From: Drosophila miranda | Taxonomy: Eukaryota; Arthropoda; Insecta; Diptera; Drosophilidae | DNA length: 64,000 nt | Direction of reading: 5' to 3' | Assembly (NCBI RefSeq): GCF_003369915.1 | Contig: NC_046678.1 | Location: forward strand, 1,426,001 to 1,490,000 | Part shown: one piece after another, positions 11,606 through 22,848 of the stretch | Layout: every line of letters begins with the position of its first letter | How positions within the stretch are numbered: the stretch's first letter is position 1 | Position numbers and translations under genes: made by a program | The notes under the pieces: generated by a model | Databases searched by the model: none | What the model saw: only the letters and a program-made list of their open reading frames with translations | Told to the model about the DNA's origin: nothing

Positions 11606-13480
11606 GTTACCCACCAACTTGCTCCTCACGCTACTGATGTGACTGTCAAAAGTTAAACCTGCATCCAGTGTAACTCCGAAGTATGTGTGATTCCTACGCT
11701 GCTCCACGAGTTTCGAAAGCAGGAAGACTCCAGGGCTAGAGCCCATTCTTAAAGTGTTCTTCACCACTGCACACTTTTCAGGGTTTATTGAGATGCTCCA
11801 TCGGCAGGCCCAGTTTTCAAATAACTTGAGGTATTGCTGTAGATTGTCTGTGGCACCATAGACACAGCTAGCCCTCGAGAGTACGGCTGTGTCATCAGCA
11901 AATGTTGCCACCTTGAGGGTCTTTCCTGTTTATCTTTGGACCGTAGAGGGATTTGGCATATCGTGGGTGAATAAGCAGTACAGTGTCGGCCCAAGCATGC
12001 TGCCTCGTGGTACTCCTGCCTTGGCCGAAGAAGCTACACCATCCTGGACTACACGGAAGGTCCTCTTTGTCAGAAAGCTTTTGATAACTTCATACAGCTG
12101 AGGGTTGAGCATCACTTTGATTTTCGCGAGTAGTCCCTCGTGCCACACTTGGTCGAAAGCCGGCGAAATATCCAGGTAAGCAGCTACAGTGTACTGCTTT
12201 TTTTGGAAGCCGTCTAGTATGTGTTCCGCTACCCTGTGCAGTTGTTCGGGTGTGGCTGTTTTAGCCAGCGGCGACTCCAGTACAAACATTTTGCCAAAAG
12301 TTGACAAGAGACTATGGGTGTTAAGGTCATCCGGGGCCTTTCCTGGCTTTGGCAACATGATTATGTGGGCACATCTCCAGGCTTCAGGAAAGTATGCTAA
12401 TTTTAGCCACGCGTTAAAGAATAGCAATAGATACAGAATCGCCCTGTTTGGTAGCGCCTTTGCCACAACATTTTCAATCCTATCGTCGCCAGGGGCCTTC
12501 TTGGACTTGAGTTTCTTTATGTGTTCCGAGATTTCTTGAAAAGTGATTGGCGCCACAGGGAGCTCCATCTGGTGGGTCTCATTCAGCCTCTCAGTGACCA
12601 TCATTGCTCTTCTACTAGATGTCGTCCGGAATGGTGTGAATCTTTCTTTACCCATGAGCCGTCCGCCTTCCTTACCGGAAAGCGAGGTGTAGGTTGCAGC
12701 TTGTAGCGTTTTGTCAGTTTCCAAAGGGCGTAGTTTGAGTGTACGTCTGCTGTGGCCTCCGATAGCAGCCTTCCCGGGCCTCGGTCTTCTGTTTCGCCAG
12801 TTTCTTCCTTACCCGGTTAGCCACTCTCCTGAAGACTCTGTCAACCTGCGGATCATTGGAGCGTATGTACTCGCGCCTGAGTCGTTTTTTGAGCAGAAGC
12901 CCTTCGATCTCATTAGAAGTGCCGCCACTGTGGTTTCCAGTCTGTGAAGTTCGATTGCCTTGAGGGCCGCAGCTGGTAACAGCTGCATAATCGTCACAGA
13001 CTTTGGTCACAAGAGTGTCGACTGCAGCATCTGCATGTCTAGCGAGTTACCCAGAATTTCCTTGAACAGGGGAATGTTTGAGTAGGGTTTCAACAGCCTC
13101 GTCATGGCTGAGACTATCTGCGGAGTTGTCGATAAGATAGCAATGGGAGGCAGGTGGTCGGAGCTGAGGTCATTCTCTTCACGGATTGTATGCTGACAGC
13201 CCTCATTGCTGCAGCCTATTTACCCCCATCTCTCTGCGTAGTGTTGACACCATGACCGCCGCAACCTGAATCGGCCCCAATTGCACAGCGTGATGGTTGT
13301 AGTGGCAAATATCCTTCCGAGCGAGTACAGCTGCTCCTCCTCTGGCCCTGTTGGATGGGTGGTCGGCTCTGTAACACTCGTATCCGTGGAGCGTGTAGTT
13401 TTTTCCTGGGTATAAATAGAGCCAGATCATTAGTGTTATGAGCCAGGCCTACGGGCGTTCCAAAATCCGATCCTTAGGTC
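11606..13480 (-). pseudogene. Jockey-like ORF2 (endonuclease and RT), frameshifted and truncated
   Basis: Endonuclease remnants lie at 13,430-13,203 (YTLHGYECYRADHP; RGGAAVLARKD). The RT core is at 12,724-11,930 (KKLKSKKAPGDDRI; ILYLLLFFNAWLKLAYFPE; AAYLDISPAFDQVWHEGLL; GVPRGSMLGPTLYCLF), and the FADDTAVLS box and following palm are at 11,911-11,606 in another frame. The YLDISPAFDQVWH motif is typical of the jockey clade. The expected Q of the PQG box is replaced by R (VPRGS). Frame breaks, the altered box and the CR1-like insertion show that it is inactive. Confidence 0.8.
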
Positions 13481-13488
13481 CCACAGCA

Positions 13489-14959
13489 TTATGGTCTTCT
13501 GAGAGATTGCGAGGGTATGGGTGTACCTGCGTTACGCAGTTGGTCGAGGGACTGCAGGATACCTGCTACTGCCATTGTGAGGCCCGCTACTAATCTCTGC
13601 AATTCCATAAGAACCTGAGCTATCGAGCTCGTATCCATCTGCTGTTCAGGATAAGAACCTTGGGCGTTGGTGGACCAAGTTGTTGGTCTGCGTTTCCCTT
13701 GAAGCTGAGGGAACTGGGTGTTATAGTCCAGCTGTGCCAAGTAGTGCCGGCGAGTATCAACGTAGGCCTGTTTGGGTTCTTTACGGCGGAATGCATCCGC
13801 GAAGAATATCCCCCGCTGTACTGCCATTGATGGGACATTTCTCACCTTTCTAACATCTTGGTTTTGCGGAGAGATTGGCGTTTTTTATGCATCATGACGT
13901 AGATCTTGCAGGATCTATCATATGCTGCATGCTTTCCGCTGCAGTTTGAGCATGTGAGGTCGTTCTCGGTTATGGGGTTGCATTCTGGGCTACCTGTCCA
14001 GTGGTCCTCGGCGCATCTGCCACACACTGGTCGCTTTAGACAATAGTTTTTCGTGTGATTTAATTTAAAGCAACGGAAGCACTGCCTCACGCTGTTGTTT
14101 TTGCGGGGCAGCTCCATTTGCACCCGTTGTCTGCCGACTCTAGCGATCTTGAGAGCTTCCTTGATGTTAGCGCCCTGGGCGAGGTCAATAAACCAGGCTT
14201 TTTGGTTGGGTGGTTCCTGCCTGACTCCATCAGCGCTAATGGAAGGGCTCCTCGTGGGCTTCGGGTTGCACAGGTTGACCACTCGATGTCCCAACTTCTC
14301 AAATGCCTGGTTGATGGTACAGATGCTGTACGATTTTTTGCCACTACCCTGAAGTTTCTGTCCTCGGAGAGGCAGAAATGGGTGTACTGCACCCACAGTG
14401 CATTAAGGATCTTAATTATCTTTCTATGGGTGTCAGCATCCTTTGCGTAAATACGAAGGTCCCCTGAGGGTGCCGTGCAGAATCCTCTGGGATCGGGGGG
14501 CTCAGGGAATCCTCGACGGCAGTAATGTCCAGCACCCCAGGGATGGTTATTGGCCTAGGCTTTCGTGGTTTTTTGCGAGTTGTCTCAGCCTGAGTTGCTT
14601 GAGCCGCTGCTGAGGTGGACGGGACATCATCAGCAGAAGGGTTATGTTGAATCCTAGGCATCTCCCTCGCCGCAGTCTGGGCAACAGTTGAGAGATCCTG
14701 TTCACGCAATGGGGCAAAACGGTTGCCTTGAAGAGGCGCAGGATGAGGGGCGGGTGAAACTTGGAGAAGTTTTTTTGTGTGAATCGTTTAAAAGCTCAGA
14801 TTTACGGCGTTTATTTTTTCCCGCTATTTGCCATGTCACAGATGATGGGTCACACAAGGGTTTGGAAGGAAGTGCTTGAGCCTGGCTGGACGTCTTAGTA
14901 GTGAGCATGGAGATAGAAGCAGATCTTGCCTTGGATTCAGGCATTGGTTTCAACGACAA
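13489..14959 (-). pseudogene. Jockey-like ORF1 (gag-like, zinc knuckles), frameshifted
   Basis: Three overlapping - strand frames make up a gag-like ORF1: 14,959-14,416 (basic and proline/serine-rich, itself shifted), 14,396-13,842 and 13,845-13,489. The middle part contains a RING-less Cys/His array typical of jockey ORF1: CFRCFKLNHTKNYC, CGRCAEDHWTGSPEC and CSNCSGKHAAYDRSC. The frame changes near 13,845. In intact relatives the protein binds the element RNA. Here the shifts rule out a full product. Confidence 0.78.
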
Positions 14960-15249
14960 TAAGAGGCTAATGTTGTTTATGTTTGGACGTCCTCTCTGGT
15001 TGGTCTATGTCGTGGAGGTTTAAGTTCGCTCCGAGGAGAAGTGCTGAGTACGCTTAAGTACGCTCCAAGGAGAATTGGAGGCGGAGGACGAAGTAAACAA
15101 GGAGGGAATCGGGAGATTTAAGTACGCCCCGAAGGTGGGGATCGAATGAAAAACAGAGATTCTACCTTTGGCACAAGGACCACTTCAAAATATAGGTGCG
15201 GTGGACCCACGGGCTAACCGAGTTGGACTGCCAGCGGCGATTCCCGATG

Positions 15250-16080
15250 GAGTGACTATCTGTGTTGGATGTTGGAAAGTGAGGAAAAGCGTCTTCTGGT
15301 AGCTTACTGCAACATTTCACATGACAGGCCCGTACCACCGGAAGATCATAAGTACATTCAGTTTAAATGGGAATTTAAATACTCTCCGAAGATAACAGTC
15401 TAAAGAAACCACCGGAATACACACTGGGAAATGTATAAAAAGCAGTTACTTCGAAGCTCGCGAATCCATGCTCAGCGAAATTCGCTGAGAATATGGAGGA
15501 GTACCTAGAGATCCTATCCAAGGAATTACTGGATACCACACATCGTGGAATCTCACTTCCCAGGATGGACCGAAAGCACTGATGACAAAAAGATGGACTC
15601 TATGTCTACGGGCATAACCAGCATGGAGGGAGCAGGGAGGTACCACTACCTAAAGAACTTCGAAAACCATGTGCATAGAACGCTTATGTAGACTCAGTCA
15701 CTAATAACTGCCCCTACCATGGAAGGACTGCAGATTTAGCACTGTCTAGCTGCGGCGCATGCTGCCAAGCTAGGCATCACGAACAGAGACACCTGTAGGA
15801 AGTGTGATGCACCTATGGCCATCGAAACCCTGGAAGATCACGGGCAAGGAGAAGATACCTTGGCGTCCCGGCGCTGGCATCACTGAAAGATATTTTAAGA
15901 AAACGACTTATTGCCTTCGCTGAAAACGCCTCGAGTCTCGACGACTTTCTAACCTCATAAGCGCTTCCGCAACTGTTCATACCCCCGAATCCGGATAACT
16001 AAGGGCCATACTGACCTATGCGTGGCTCCTCTGAGCGCCGTCAGGGTTAGCCGAACCTAACTTATAGGGCTGGGCTCTAT
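15250..16080 (+). mobile_element. LOA-like retrotransposon, piece 3 (endonuclease remnant fused to 3' end)
   Basis: From about 15,280 the sequence resumes LOA-like endonuclease (VAYCNISHDRPVPPEDHK). At about 15,650-15,830 it carries the C-terminal region instead of RT (CLAAAHAAKLGITNRDTCRKC). Its last part (about 15,900-16,000) aligns with 63,200-63,290 in the second copy, including a 'cggataactaagggcc'-type end. Most of RT and the RNase H domain are therefore missing through an internal deletion. The frame is interrupted throughout. Confidence 0.65.
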
Positions 16081-17583
16081 GGCTTTGAGTAAATGTGTAC
16101 ATGCAACGTGCAGAAGTCATCACATCAGCCCCAAAGCATATATTTTTTGTCAGGATGACCAGCTAAGTTTATATACCCATGGGCATCAGTTCATAAGTTT
16201 GTTTTTATGCAAGCTTGTCTTTCAGTTTTGAAGCTTTTCACAGACTGCACGTTGTATATGTAAGTCCGACCCGACAAGATTAGACAATTTAGTAACGATT
16301 AGTACTAGGAACGATAAGATTTTATTGTTATTTTCTACTCACGTATAAATAACACTGCAACAAAAATTATCTTCTTTAATTTGGAACGAAATAAAATTTT
16401 TATGATGGACTTGGGGCTCTAAAAATTGTGTTGTTACTACTTAAATAATGAGGTGCCCAGGTGCCGTGAGAATAGCGACCCAAGCCGGAGTGGTAGCCTT
16501 TAATTAAACTTTGTTTACTTTAAACTAATCATAGCTGACTAACAGTCTAACCGTAGAGAATTCATACCTGGTTACACTCATCTGCTACCGAAATATATTG
16601 GGCACTTTTTGCTAGCAAAAGTTTTTTTGGATCTGAGAACTAGGCTCAAAAAATTAAGTATCGATAACTAATATTACACAAATATTAAAATGTATACTTA
16701 ATATGAAATGTATATTTTGCAACTAAAGCATGGACATGGTTGATTGCATCTATAAAAATATGTGAGCTCATGAAGGACGGATTATCCCAATTTTTTTTTT
16801 TTAATTTTGACCATATCGTCGCGCTCTGTGTGGGCCCACTGACAGAGTTCTTCGGATAATTTTTTTCTTCTCAAGCCAAAAGTAGACCACAATAAATATT
16901 TATTTATTAATGTATTTTCGAAGATATAATTATAATTTAACTTTTATTTATTTATTTAGAACTATGCTCTTTTAAGTTATCTATAAATTCATGTAAGTCA
17001 ATAGCAAAAAATTGAATCCAGTCGAATTCGAGTCGCCATAATACCCCTTGGTCAGTTACTATATATTAAACAATATATTCCTGCATTCCGCGTATCATCT
17101 CTCCACCTAATGAGCAAAATTCAATCTATTCTTATACAACACACTCCTTTATATCTATCTCCCTTCTCTGTTTCCTCGCCAACGATGTACATATGTATGT
17201 ACCATACGGCCGATAAATCTCCATTATTCCCAAAGAAGACAGGGCTGAGAAAGAGAAGGGCGAGGCAACTGTTTCTGCTATTTCGGTTTTTTAGTATTTG
17301 TGGATGAAACAGAATTCTTCGATTTGAGTGGGTGATAGGTTGTGGTGTCATAAATTTTAACAAACTTTTTTCAGTGTTATACCACACACAAATTCGATCC
17401 ATTAAACCATAATAAACAATGATAATCACTTCAGTGATTTCAGGAAGGAGGACATGGTTTAAAACTATTTATTTTTAATGTGTTTTGGTATTGAAGTAAA
17501 CAACTAAGACGTATCAACTTCAGTTGCAGTTTTCGTCAAAATCAAATTAAGATCGCATTCAGGAATACCCTAACAAAATAAAA
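16081..17583. other. Noncoding DNA upstream of Rad23
   Basis: AT-rich sequence with short homopolymer runs. A pyrimidine-rich segment at 17,100-17,300 supports a 65-codon frame on + and a 102-codon frame on -, but neither shows a family motif. No transposon was recognised with confidence. Confidence 0.5.
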
Positions 17584-17591
17584 TATCGATA
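17584..17591. promoter_or_regulatory. DRE promoter motif (TATCGATA) upstream of Rad23
   Basis: A perfect TATCGATA palindrome lies 144 bases upstream of the Rad23 start codon. This is the DREF-binding element found near the transcription start of many Drosophila housekeeping genes. Its position fits a Rad23 core promoter. Confidence 0.6.
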
Positions 17592-17735
17592 ATATATTTA
17601 CACAGCCCTAATCCTAAATGATGACAAATCACATTTCAGCGACCGATACTAAAAGAAAAAGAATAATACAGCTACATATGCATATGTACATTAAACTTCA
17701 CTTTTATATCTAACAAATTTTATCCAAGATACAAA

Positions 17736-20270
17736 ATGATTATCACCGTAAAAAATCTGCAGCAGCAAACCTTTACTATTGAGTTTGACCCGGAAAAAAC
17801 GGTGAGTGGTAGTTTTTTCCATATATGTTCGTGAAACGTAAATATGTACACTTGCTCGCATATCTCTGCGTACACTTAGAAAACGAACTACATTTTCATG
17901 TTTAGTTGCGGATAACTTCTAATATAAGGCACTTTGGGCAACGATTTTTTTTTTATAATATTCTTTGCTTATTTCTAAACCTATCTACATTTGTTTTTTA
18001 TTCAATAAAACAAACTTAATAGGAAAAAAAAAATCATTAAAAAAAACAAGACAAATTTGACACCTCAAAAGTCTGCGTACACTCTAACTCTAAATATTCA
18101 AATTCTGAAATAAATCCTTCAGCAGAGTGCCCAAAAATTACAGCTTGAAGACGACTTTTGCTGCCAACAGGACAATGATCCGACGCATACTGCCCACAAT
18201 GTTAAGCTCTGTTTGCTTTACAATGTACAAAATGAGCTTCGATCGCCTCCTTAGTCCCCAGACCTGAATCCCATAGAACATCTATAGGATTTACTAGATC
18301 GCGGGATTCGTAAGCACACCATAAGCTCTAAAAACATGTTGAAGGAAGTTATCCTGGAGGAATGGGGCAAAATAACTGCCGAGGACACCAGGAATCTGGT
18401 TGACTCAATGCCTAGACGTCTGGCAGATGTTTTAAAACGATATTAAGATCCCACAAAATATTAACAACTTAGAATTTTAGTCGTGTACGCAGAATTGTTA
18501 GAGTGTACGCAGACTTTTGAGGTGTCAAATTTGTCTTATGTTTTTTTTAATGATTTTTTTTTCCTATTAAGTTTGTTTTATTGAATAAAAAACAAATGTA
18601 GATAGGTTTAGAAATAAGCAAAGAATATTATAAAAAAAAAATCGTTGCCCAAAGTGCCTTATATAAGAAGTAATCCGCAACTAAACATGAAAATGTAGTT
18701 CGTTTTCTAAGTGTACGCAGAGATATGCGAGCAATTGTATATGCCTACGCTACACGTATAAATACAAATAGTATGTGCATATGCATTTGCATTTATGAAT
18801 AAAATTTAATTTAAAGTTGTAAGCACATTCTGAAAACATTTGTTGTATAGGTTTTGGAACTCAAGAAGAAAATATTTGACGAGCGCGGGGTAGAGTACGT
18901 TGCGGAAAAGCAAAAACTGATCTATGCAGGAGTCATACTTATGGATGACCGTACAATAGCGTCATACAAAATTGATGAAAAAAAGTTTATAGTAGTAATG
19001 CTAACACGCGATACAGCTGCTTCGACGGCTGCATCTTCAACTTCTGATACTCAGCCAAAACGGACAAACGAAGCTGAGGGAAAATTGTTTGAAAAAGAAA
19101 AAAATATCGAAAAAACTATAAGCAGTACAAGTGGATCTACTCCCATTTCTGGCGCTGTAGAGTCCGCACCTTCTGTGTCCGTCTCGTCAACTGAAACAGC
19201 AATACAAAGACCCTATTCCAGTAGCGATTTAGTTGGAGAGCTGGCTAATGCTTCATTGCAAACGCGTGCCGAGTCAAATTTACTAATGGGAGAAGAATAC
19301 AATAAAACTGTTTTATCGATGGTAGAAATGGGCTACCCACGTGACCAAGTGGAACGTGCAATGGGCGCCAGCTTTAACAACCCTGAACGGGCTGTGGAGT
19401 ACCTGATTAATGGTATACCCACCGAGGATGAAAGCCTATTTAATGCCGGTGACGAGACAAATAATCAAAATCCAAGAGCTCCTGGGTCCCAACCTATATC
19501 TGAACCAGCTGTCGATCTTCCAGCCCAATCTTCTGGTAACTTGATTTTGAAATATATCTATGCTATATAGCTAACTACGTACAATTTTCCTATGCATATA
19601 TTTTTATTTGCAGATCCGTTTGAGTTTCTGCGTAGCCAGCCACAATTTCTTCAAATGCGCTCGCTAATATATCAAAACCCTCACCTGTTACATGCTGTTT
19701 TGCAACAGGTAAGTTCATCAACAAAAATAACATGAATTTTTAGTTACTTTTCGCACTTAGATTGGCCAAACGAACCCAGCTCTTTTGCAACTTATTTCGG
19801 AGAATCAGGATGCGTTTCTTAATATGCTAAACCAGCCAATTGACGGTGAATCCGCATCTGGCAATAACACTCAACGGTCTACGCCTCCTCGAATACAGTC
19901 TTTTCCAACGCGGACAGAAAGCTTGCCCTCATCAGCAACAGAAGAAGGGGCAGTGGCCAACCAACGATCATCTGCTGGTGGCATTGCTGCAGACCAGTTG
20001 CAAAGGAGAGATGTCGCCGACCGCGAAGTCACGGAACAGTCCGCCGGAATTCCAACCATTCGTCTAAATGCCCAAGATCAAGATGCTATAGAACGGGTAT
20101 ATAACATTTTCATAACATATATATAAATTTTGTACAATTTAAATTAAAAATTCCCATAGCTGAAAGCACTCGGATTTCCGGAAGCACTTGTACTGCAAGC
20201 TTACTTTGCCTGTGAAAAAGATGAAGAACTAGCAGCAAATTTCTTACTTTCATCCAGCTTCGATGACTGA
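17736..20270 (+). CDS. Rad23: Rad23: UBL-UBA ubiquitin shuttle and XPC partner
   Basis: Five coding exons: 17,736-17,801; 18,851-19,535; 19,614-19,708; 19,761-20,096; 20,160-20,270. All have GT-AG introns and join to 1293 nt (430 aa). An N-terminal ubiquitin-like domain (residues 1-75: [38 protein letters not shown]) is followed by a Ser/Thr-rich linker. Next come UBA1 (about 170-211: [28 protein letters not shown]), the XPC-binding/STI1-like domain (about 251-306: [24 protein letters not shown]) and C-terminal UBA2 (about 387-425: [19 protein letters not shown]). The family delivers ubiquitinated proteins to the proteasome and stabilises XPC in nucleotide-excision repair. The start gives the conserved M-hydrophobic UBL strand, with no upstream exon needed. 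Intron 1 (1049 bp) is inflated by a Tc1-like element. A DRE lies upstream. The gene converges with the zinc transporter downstream. Confidence 0.95.
17849..18737 (+). mobile_element. Non-autonomous Tc1-like element with ~241-bp inverted repeats
   Basis: This 889-bp element lies in Rad23 intron 1 and is flanked by TA (17,847-17,848 and 18,738-18,739). The terminal inverted repeats (about 17,849-18,089 and 18,497-18,737) differ at only a few positions. Each has an outer and an inner copy of a ctctgcgtacact-type direct repeat, the IR/DR plan of elements such as S and Paris. Between them about 300 bp encode only the C-terminal part of a Tc1 transposase ([27 protein letters not shown] with a stop before [15 protein letters not shown]). 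The catalytic N-terminal half is deleted, so it would need transposase supplied in trans. Confidence 0.88.
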
Positions 20271-20322
20271 GTCGGCCAAATGTAAAAAGTTATATGTATA
20301 CCTATAAACCGAAATCGTTACT

Positions 20323-20344
20323 AATAAATTTAGAGGTTAATAAA
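20323..20344 (+). terminator. Candidate Rad23 poly(A) signals
   Basis: Two AATAAA hexamers at 20,323-20,328 and 20,339-20,344 lie 53-74 bases after the Rad23 stop codon. They are the likely cleavage/polyadenylation signals. Confidence 0.55.
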
Positions 20345-21215
20345 AACAACGAGAAGTGCTGAGCCCCGTAAAAAACCAAAGTCCAGTCCTTCATGTTTTG
20401 ACCCTTTTAGTTTTACCCTGTAGCATATGAACCTTTTTACAACATTTTGAAAACAACACGTGTTAAGCGGGAATCATTCCTTGCGGGAGAGAAGCCAGAA
20501 TCTTTTCCGATCCCATACATATTTTTTTTAGAACTGCATTTTCAGTGCAGTCGTATTTGATGTCACACGAAAACAAGTGTGTATCAATATGGATACTATT
20601 ACATATAGCCAGTCATATAGCCACTCTCGTCTCAAACTCCCGTCTCTCCTCCTGTATACCATAGGCGAAAGGTACTAGTAAAAATGGCCAAAAATTTTAA
20701 ATTTGCATGTTTTATTAAACTTATAATAAAATACCTAAATTGAGATAGAACATATATAATTCGATTTAACTAAATTATTCAATTTATTAATCGGAGCTGC
20801 CTCTAAATTGCTATTGAACTAGCTTCTTATATCAATGACAACGCAACCACCATTTTGCCGAAATGGAACTTGATCGCCAGATCTAGATCCTCGACAAAGT
20901 CCTTCTGTAGTTTAATATTCAATTACAACTGCAATGTGTAATGGTTTTATTTATATAAGACATTACTCTTGAATGCCGAATAAAAAAGTATATGAAATGC
21001 CACTTTTACAGTACTTGAAATACATGTACTGAAAATTCATATTTATTAATCTTTGAAATTACAAACATTACAGAATATATCATCTTTTTTGAACTGTATT
21101 AACTGTGCCCAACTATGGGCAACAAGTGAAATTTATTGAATTGCATGTAAGCCCATAGATTCTATACACTAACGCGCGAACGACAGGAATGTACGACAGT
21201 GTACGTGTGCTTATT
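20345..21215. other. Intergenic DNA between convergent Rad23 and Zip102B
   Basis: AT-rich sequence that should contain the 3' untranslated regions of the two convergent genes. I see no further gene or recognisable transposon. Confidence 0.5.
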
Positions 21216-22310
21216 CTAATGCTTATGTCCAAATGTTATAATAAGCGGTAGCAGCGCACCACATATCATAATTACTAGCTCACTATATCGTAGAGCCTGT
21301 ATACTATGACTCTGAGAGTTACTCGCGGCAGCAATACCGTTCATGTCAATAGTGCCGACATCTCGAGATTCCTCTAATACCCGATACTCGTACTGAGGGG
21401 AAGCGGTACCTTTATGATGATGATGGCCACCTTGTGTAAGCTCCGGGAGAACATGCACAGTGGCAACATACAAAAAAGTTCCGGCTGAAAATAGCATAGC
21501 TATCCCAGTAGCATTCACTGAATTCAAAGTCTCCTTTTGCTCCTGACCAATCCCGAAATACGTTAAAATCGTCAGTAGTGGGGCTGATAAGGAAAAAAGT
21601 GCCAAATGTCTACGAATTTGTTGTCGCTCGACTTTCTCATGCAACAAAAAGCTAACCAATCCAAATGCTGCAGGTGCCTTGTGTAACATAATGGCGAGAA
21701 AAACTATTATTTCAACGTCCTGATGACTCGTTGTTGCAGCAGCCCCTAACGCAATTCCATCAGCTACCCAGTCAAGCATGTAAGACATATAAAATGTAAG
21801 TTCGAAAAACACCTATTAAAAAAAGTAAATACCTGCAGCATGTACCACTAAGCCAAGCGTGAGTGTGGCAGTATTTTTCTCGTCACTACCGATATTGCTC
21901 CTCCGTTGAGAAACGTCAACCAGCATCATGAAGACAAAACCAAGCACGAGGGAAAGTCCTATAGTTTGCGAGTAGTCTTGAGGTTTAGGACCTGGCGTCA
22001 AGTCTGTCGTTCGTTCACTATCCATATACAATGAACGAATACCTTCTGGTATAATTACAGCTAAAGCAGTACCCACCAATAAACCAGCGCCAAGCACAGT
22101 GACACACTTCAACTTCTCCTAAATTCAGAGAATATTGTTGAATTAATGTACATACATACCTATGCATATGTAAATAAATGCTTGCGTAGAATTTGATGTA
22201 TGAATATCTACCTCGCTTAATTTCATCAGCATTGGTATGCTTCCAGCCAGATAAGAGCCAACGAGCATCACTATCACCAATAAAATAAGAACTACAGTCT
22301 CTTCCGCCAT
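21216..22310 (-). CDS. Zip102B: ZIP-family (SLC39A9-like) zinc transporter
   Basis: Three coding exons on the - strand: 22,310-22,212; 22,118-21,833; 21,763-21,216 (933 nt, 310 aa). Introns of 93 and 69 bp are GT-AG with consistent phase. The protein starts with a signal/TM segment ([18 protein letters not shown]) and has about eight hydrophobic helices. The ZIP metal-site motifs are in consecutive helices: [12 protein letters not shown] (His-Asp, across the exon 2/3 join) and [11 protein letters not shown] (His-Pro). A His cluster (GGHHHHKG) sits in a late loop, and the C terminus reads ITFGHKH. ZIP proteins carry Zn2+ into the cytosol. The ZIP9 branch acts at Golgi or plasma membrane. The start gives the family-typical N-terminal helix. 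The symbol follows the D. melanogaster chromosome 4 orthologue as I recall it. Confidence 0.93.
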
Positions 22311-22594
22311 GATTACCTGGTTTGTTTTTAATTTGGCACAAAACAGACAGACCGCTACTACATACTATCTATGTTCATTTTGTATGGATGTATTTTTGCC
22401 AACTCAACTACGGAAACTAGTGTTGGGGAACGAACTGCTTTCATCCCATCCCATACAAAATAAATACATTTTTTTGTAAATTAAATTCATTTTTATTCAG
22501 TCAGCTATGTTGTCACTTTAGCTAGTTCCATTCTGTTCTCTAAATCGTTATTTTATTTATTTTGTGGCATTTTGGATAGTTTTTCAACATCTCT

Positions 22595-22848
22595 ATGTCA
22601 CACACCTTGCAACTTATTGGATATGTTTCGGATACCGGATCAGATATTGTACACATCAAGGGTAAGCCGACTCTTTCGAAGTCAAGATGCAGCTTTTTCA
22701 GTTCCATGCGAAAATAGTATTATTATTAATAGGTAGGCGGCAAGGCCTTTGCACAATCGCATCGGTCGAGCGCCAGTCCCGATGGAATGCGATTTATCGC
22801 ATTAAACTTCTGGCGACAAAAACGACCCAAAACTACTTGATATCGTAG
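22595..22848 (+). CDS. Possible small spliced gene, unrecognised
   Basis: An ATG at 22,595 opens 67 nt ending in a good donor (G|GTAAGC at 22,662). A 71-bp intron, typical of Drosophila, ends ..TTAATAG, and a second exon (22,733-22,848) keeps the frame to a TAG. The predicted product is 60 aa, beginning MSHTLQLIGYVSDTGSD, with a basic second half. The exons are visibly richer in G+C than their surroundings, and the start lies 284 bp from the divergent Zip102B start, which would suit a shared promoter. The start context (ctctATGt) is weak, I know no matching family, and further exons are possible. Treat as a candidate only. Confidence 0.35.

Larger units (their letters stand above)
11606..15240 (-). 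mobile_element. Jockey-like retrotransposon, 5' piece
   Basis: This piece contains, in - strand order, a 5' leader with repeated tttaagtacgctcc-type subrepeats (15,015-15,140), ORF1 (14,959-13,489) and most of ORF2 (about 13,480-11,606). The rest of ORF2 and the 3' tail lie at 4455-5085 beyond the inserted CR1-like element. The 5' boundary is uncertain: LOA-like sequence is recognisable again only from about 15,280. Confidence 0.75.

Noticed and set aside
5085..11606. Target-site duplication around CR1-like copy B
   Set aside because: No repeat was found, and 35-40 jockey codons are missing at the junction, so the ends are not clean.
17100..17430. Open frames on both strands upstream of Rad23
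   Set aside because: No family motif or codon signal. They are probably chance in pyrimidine-rich DNA.
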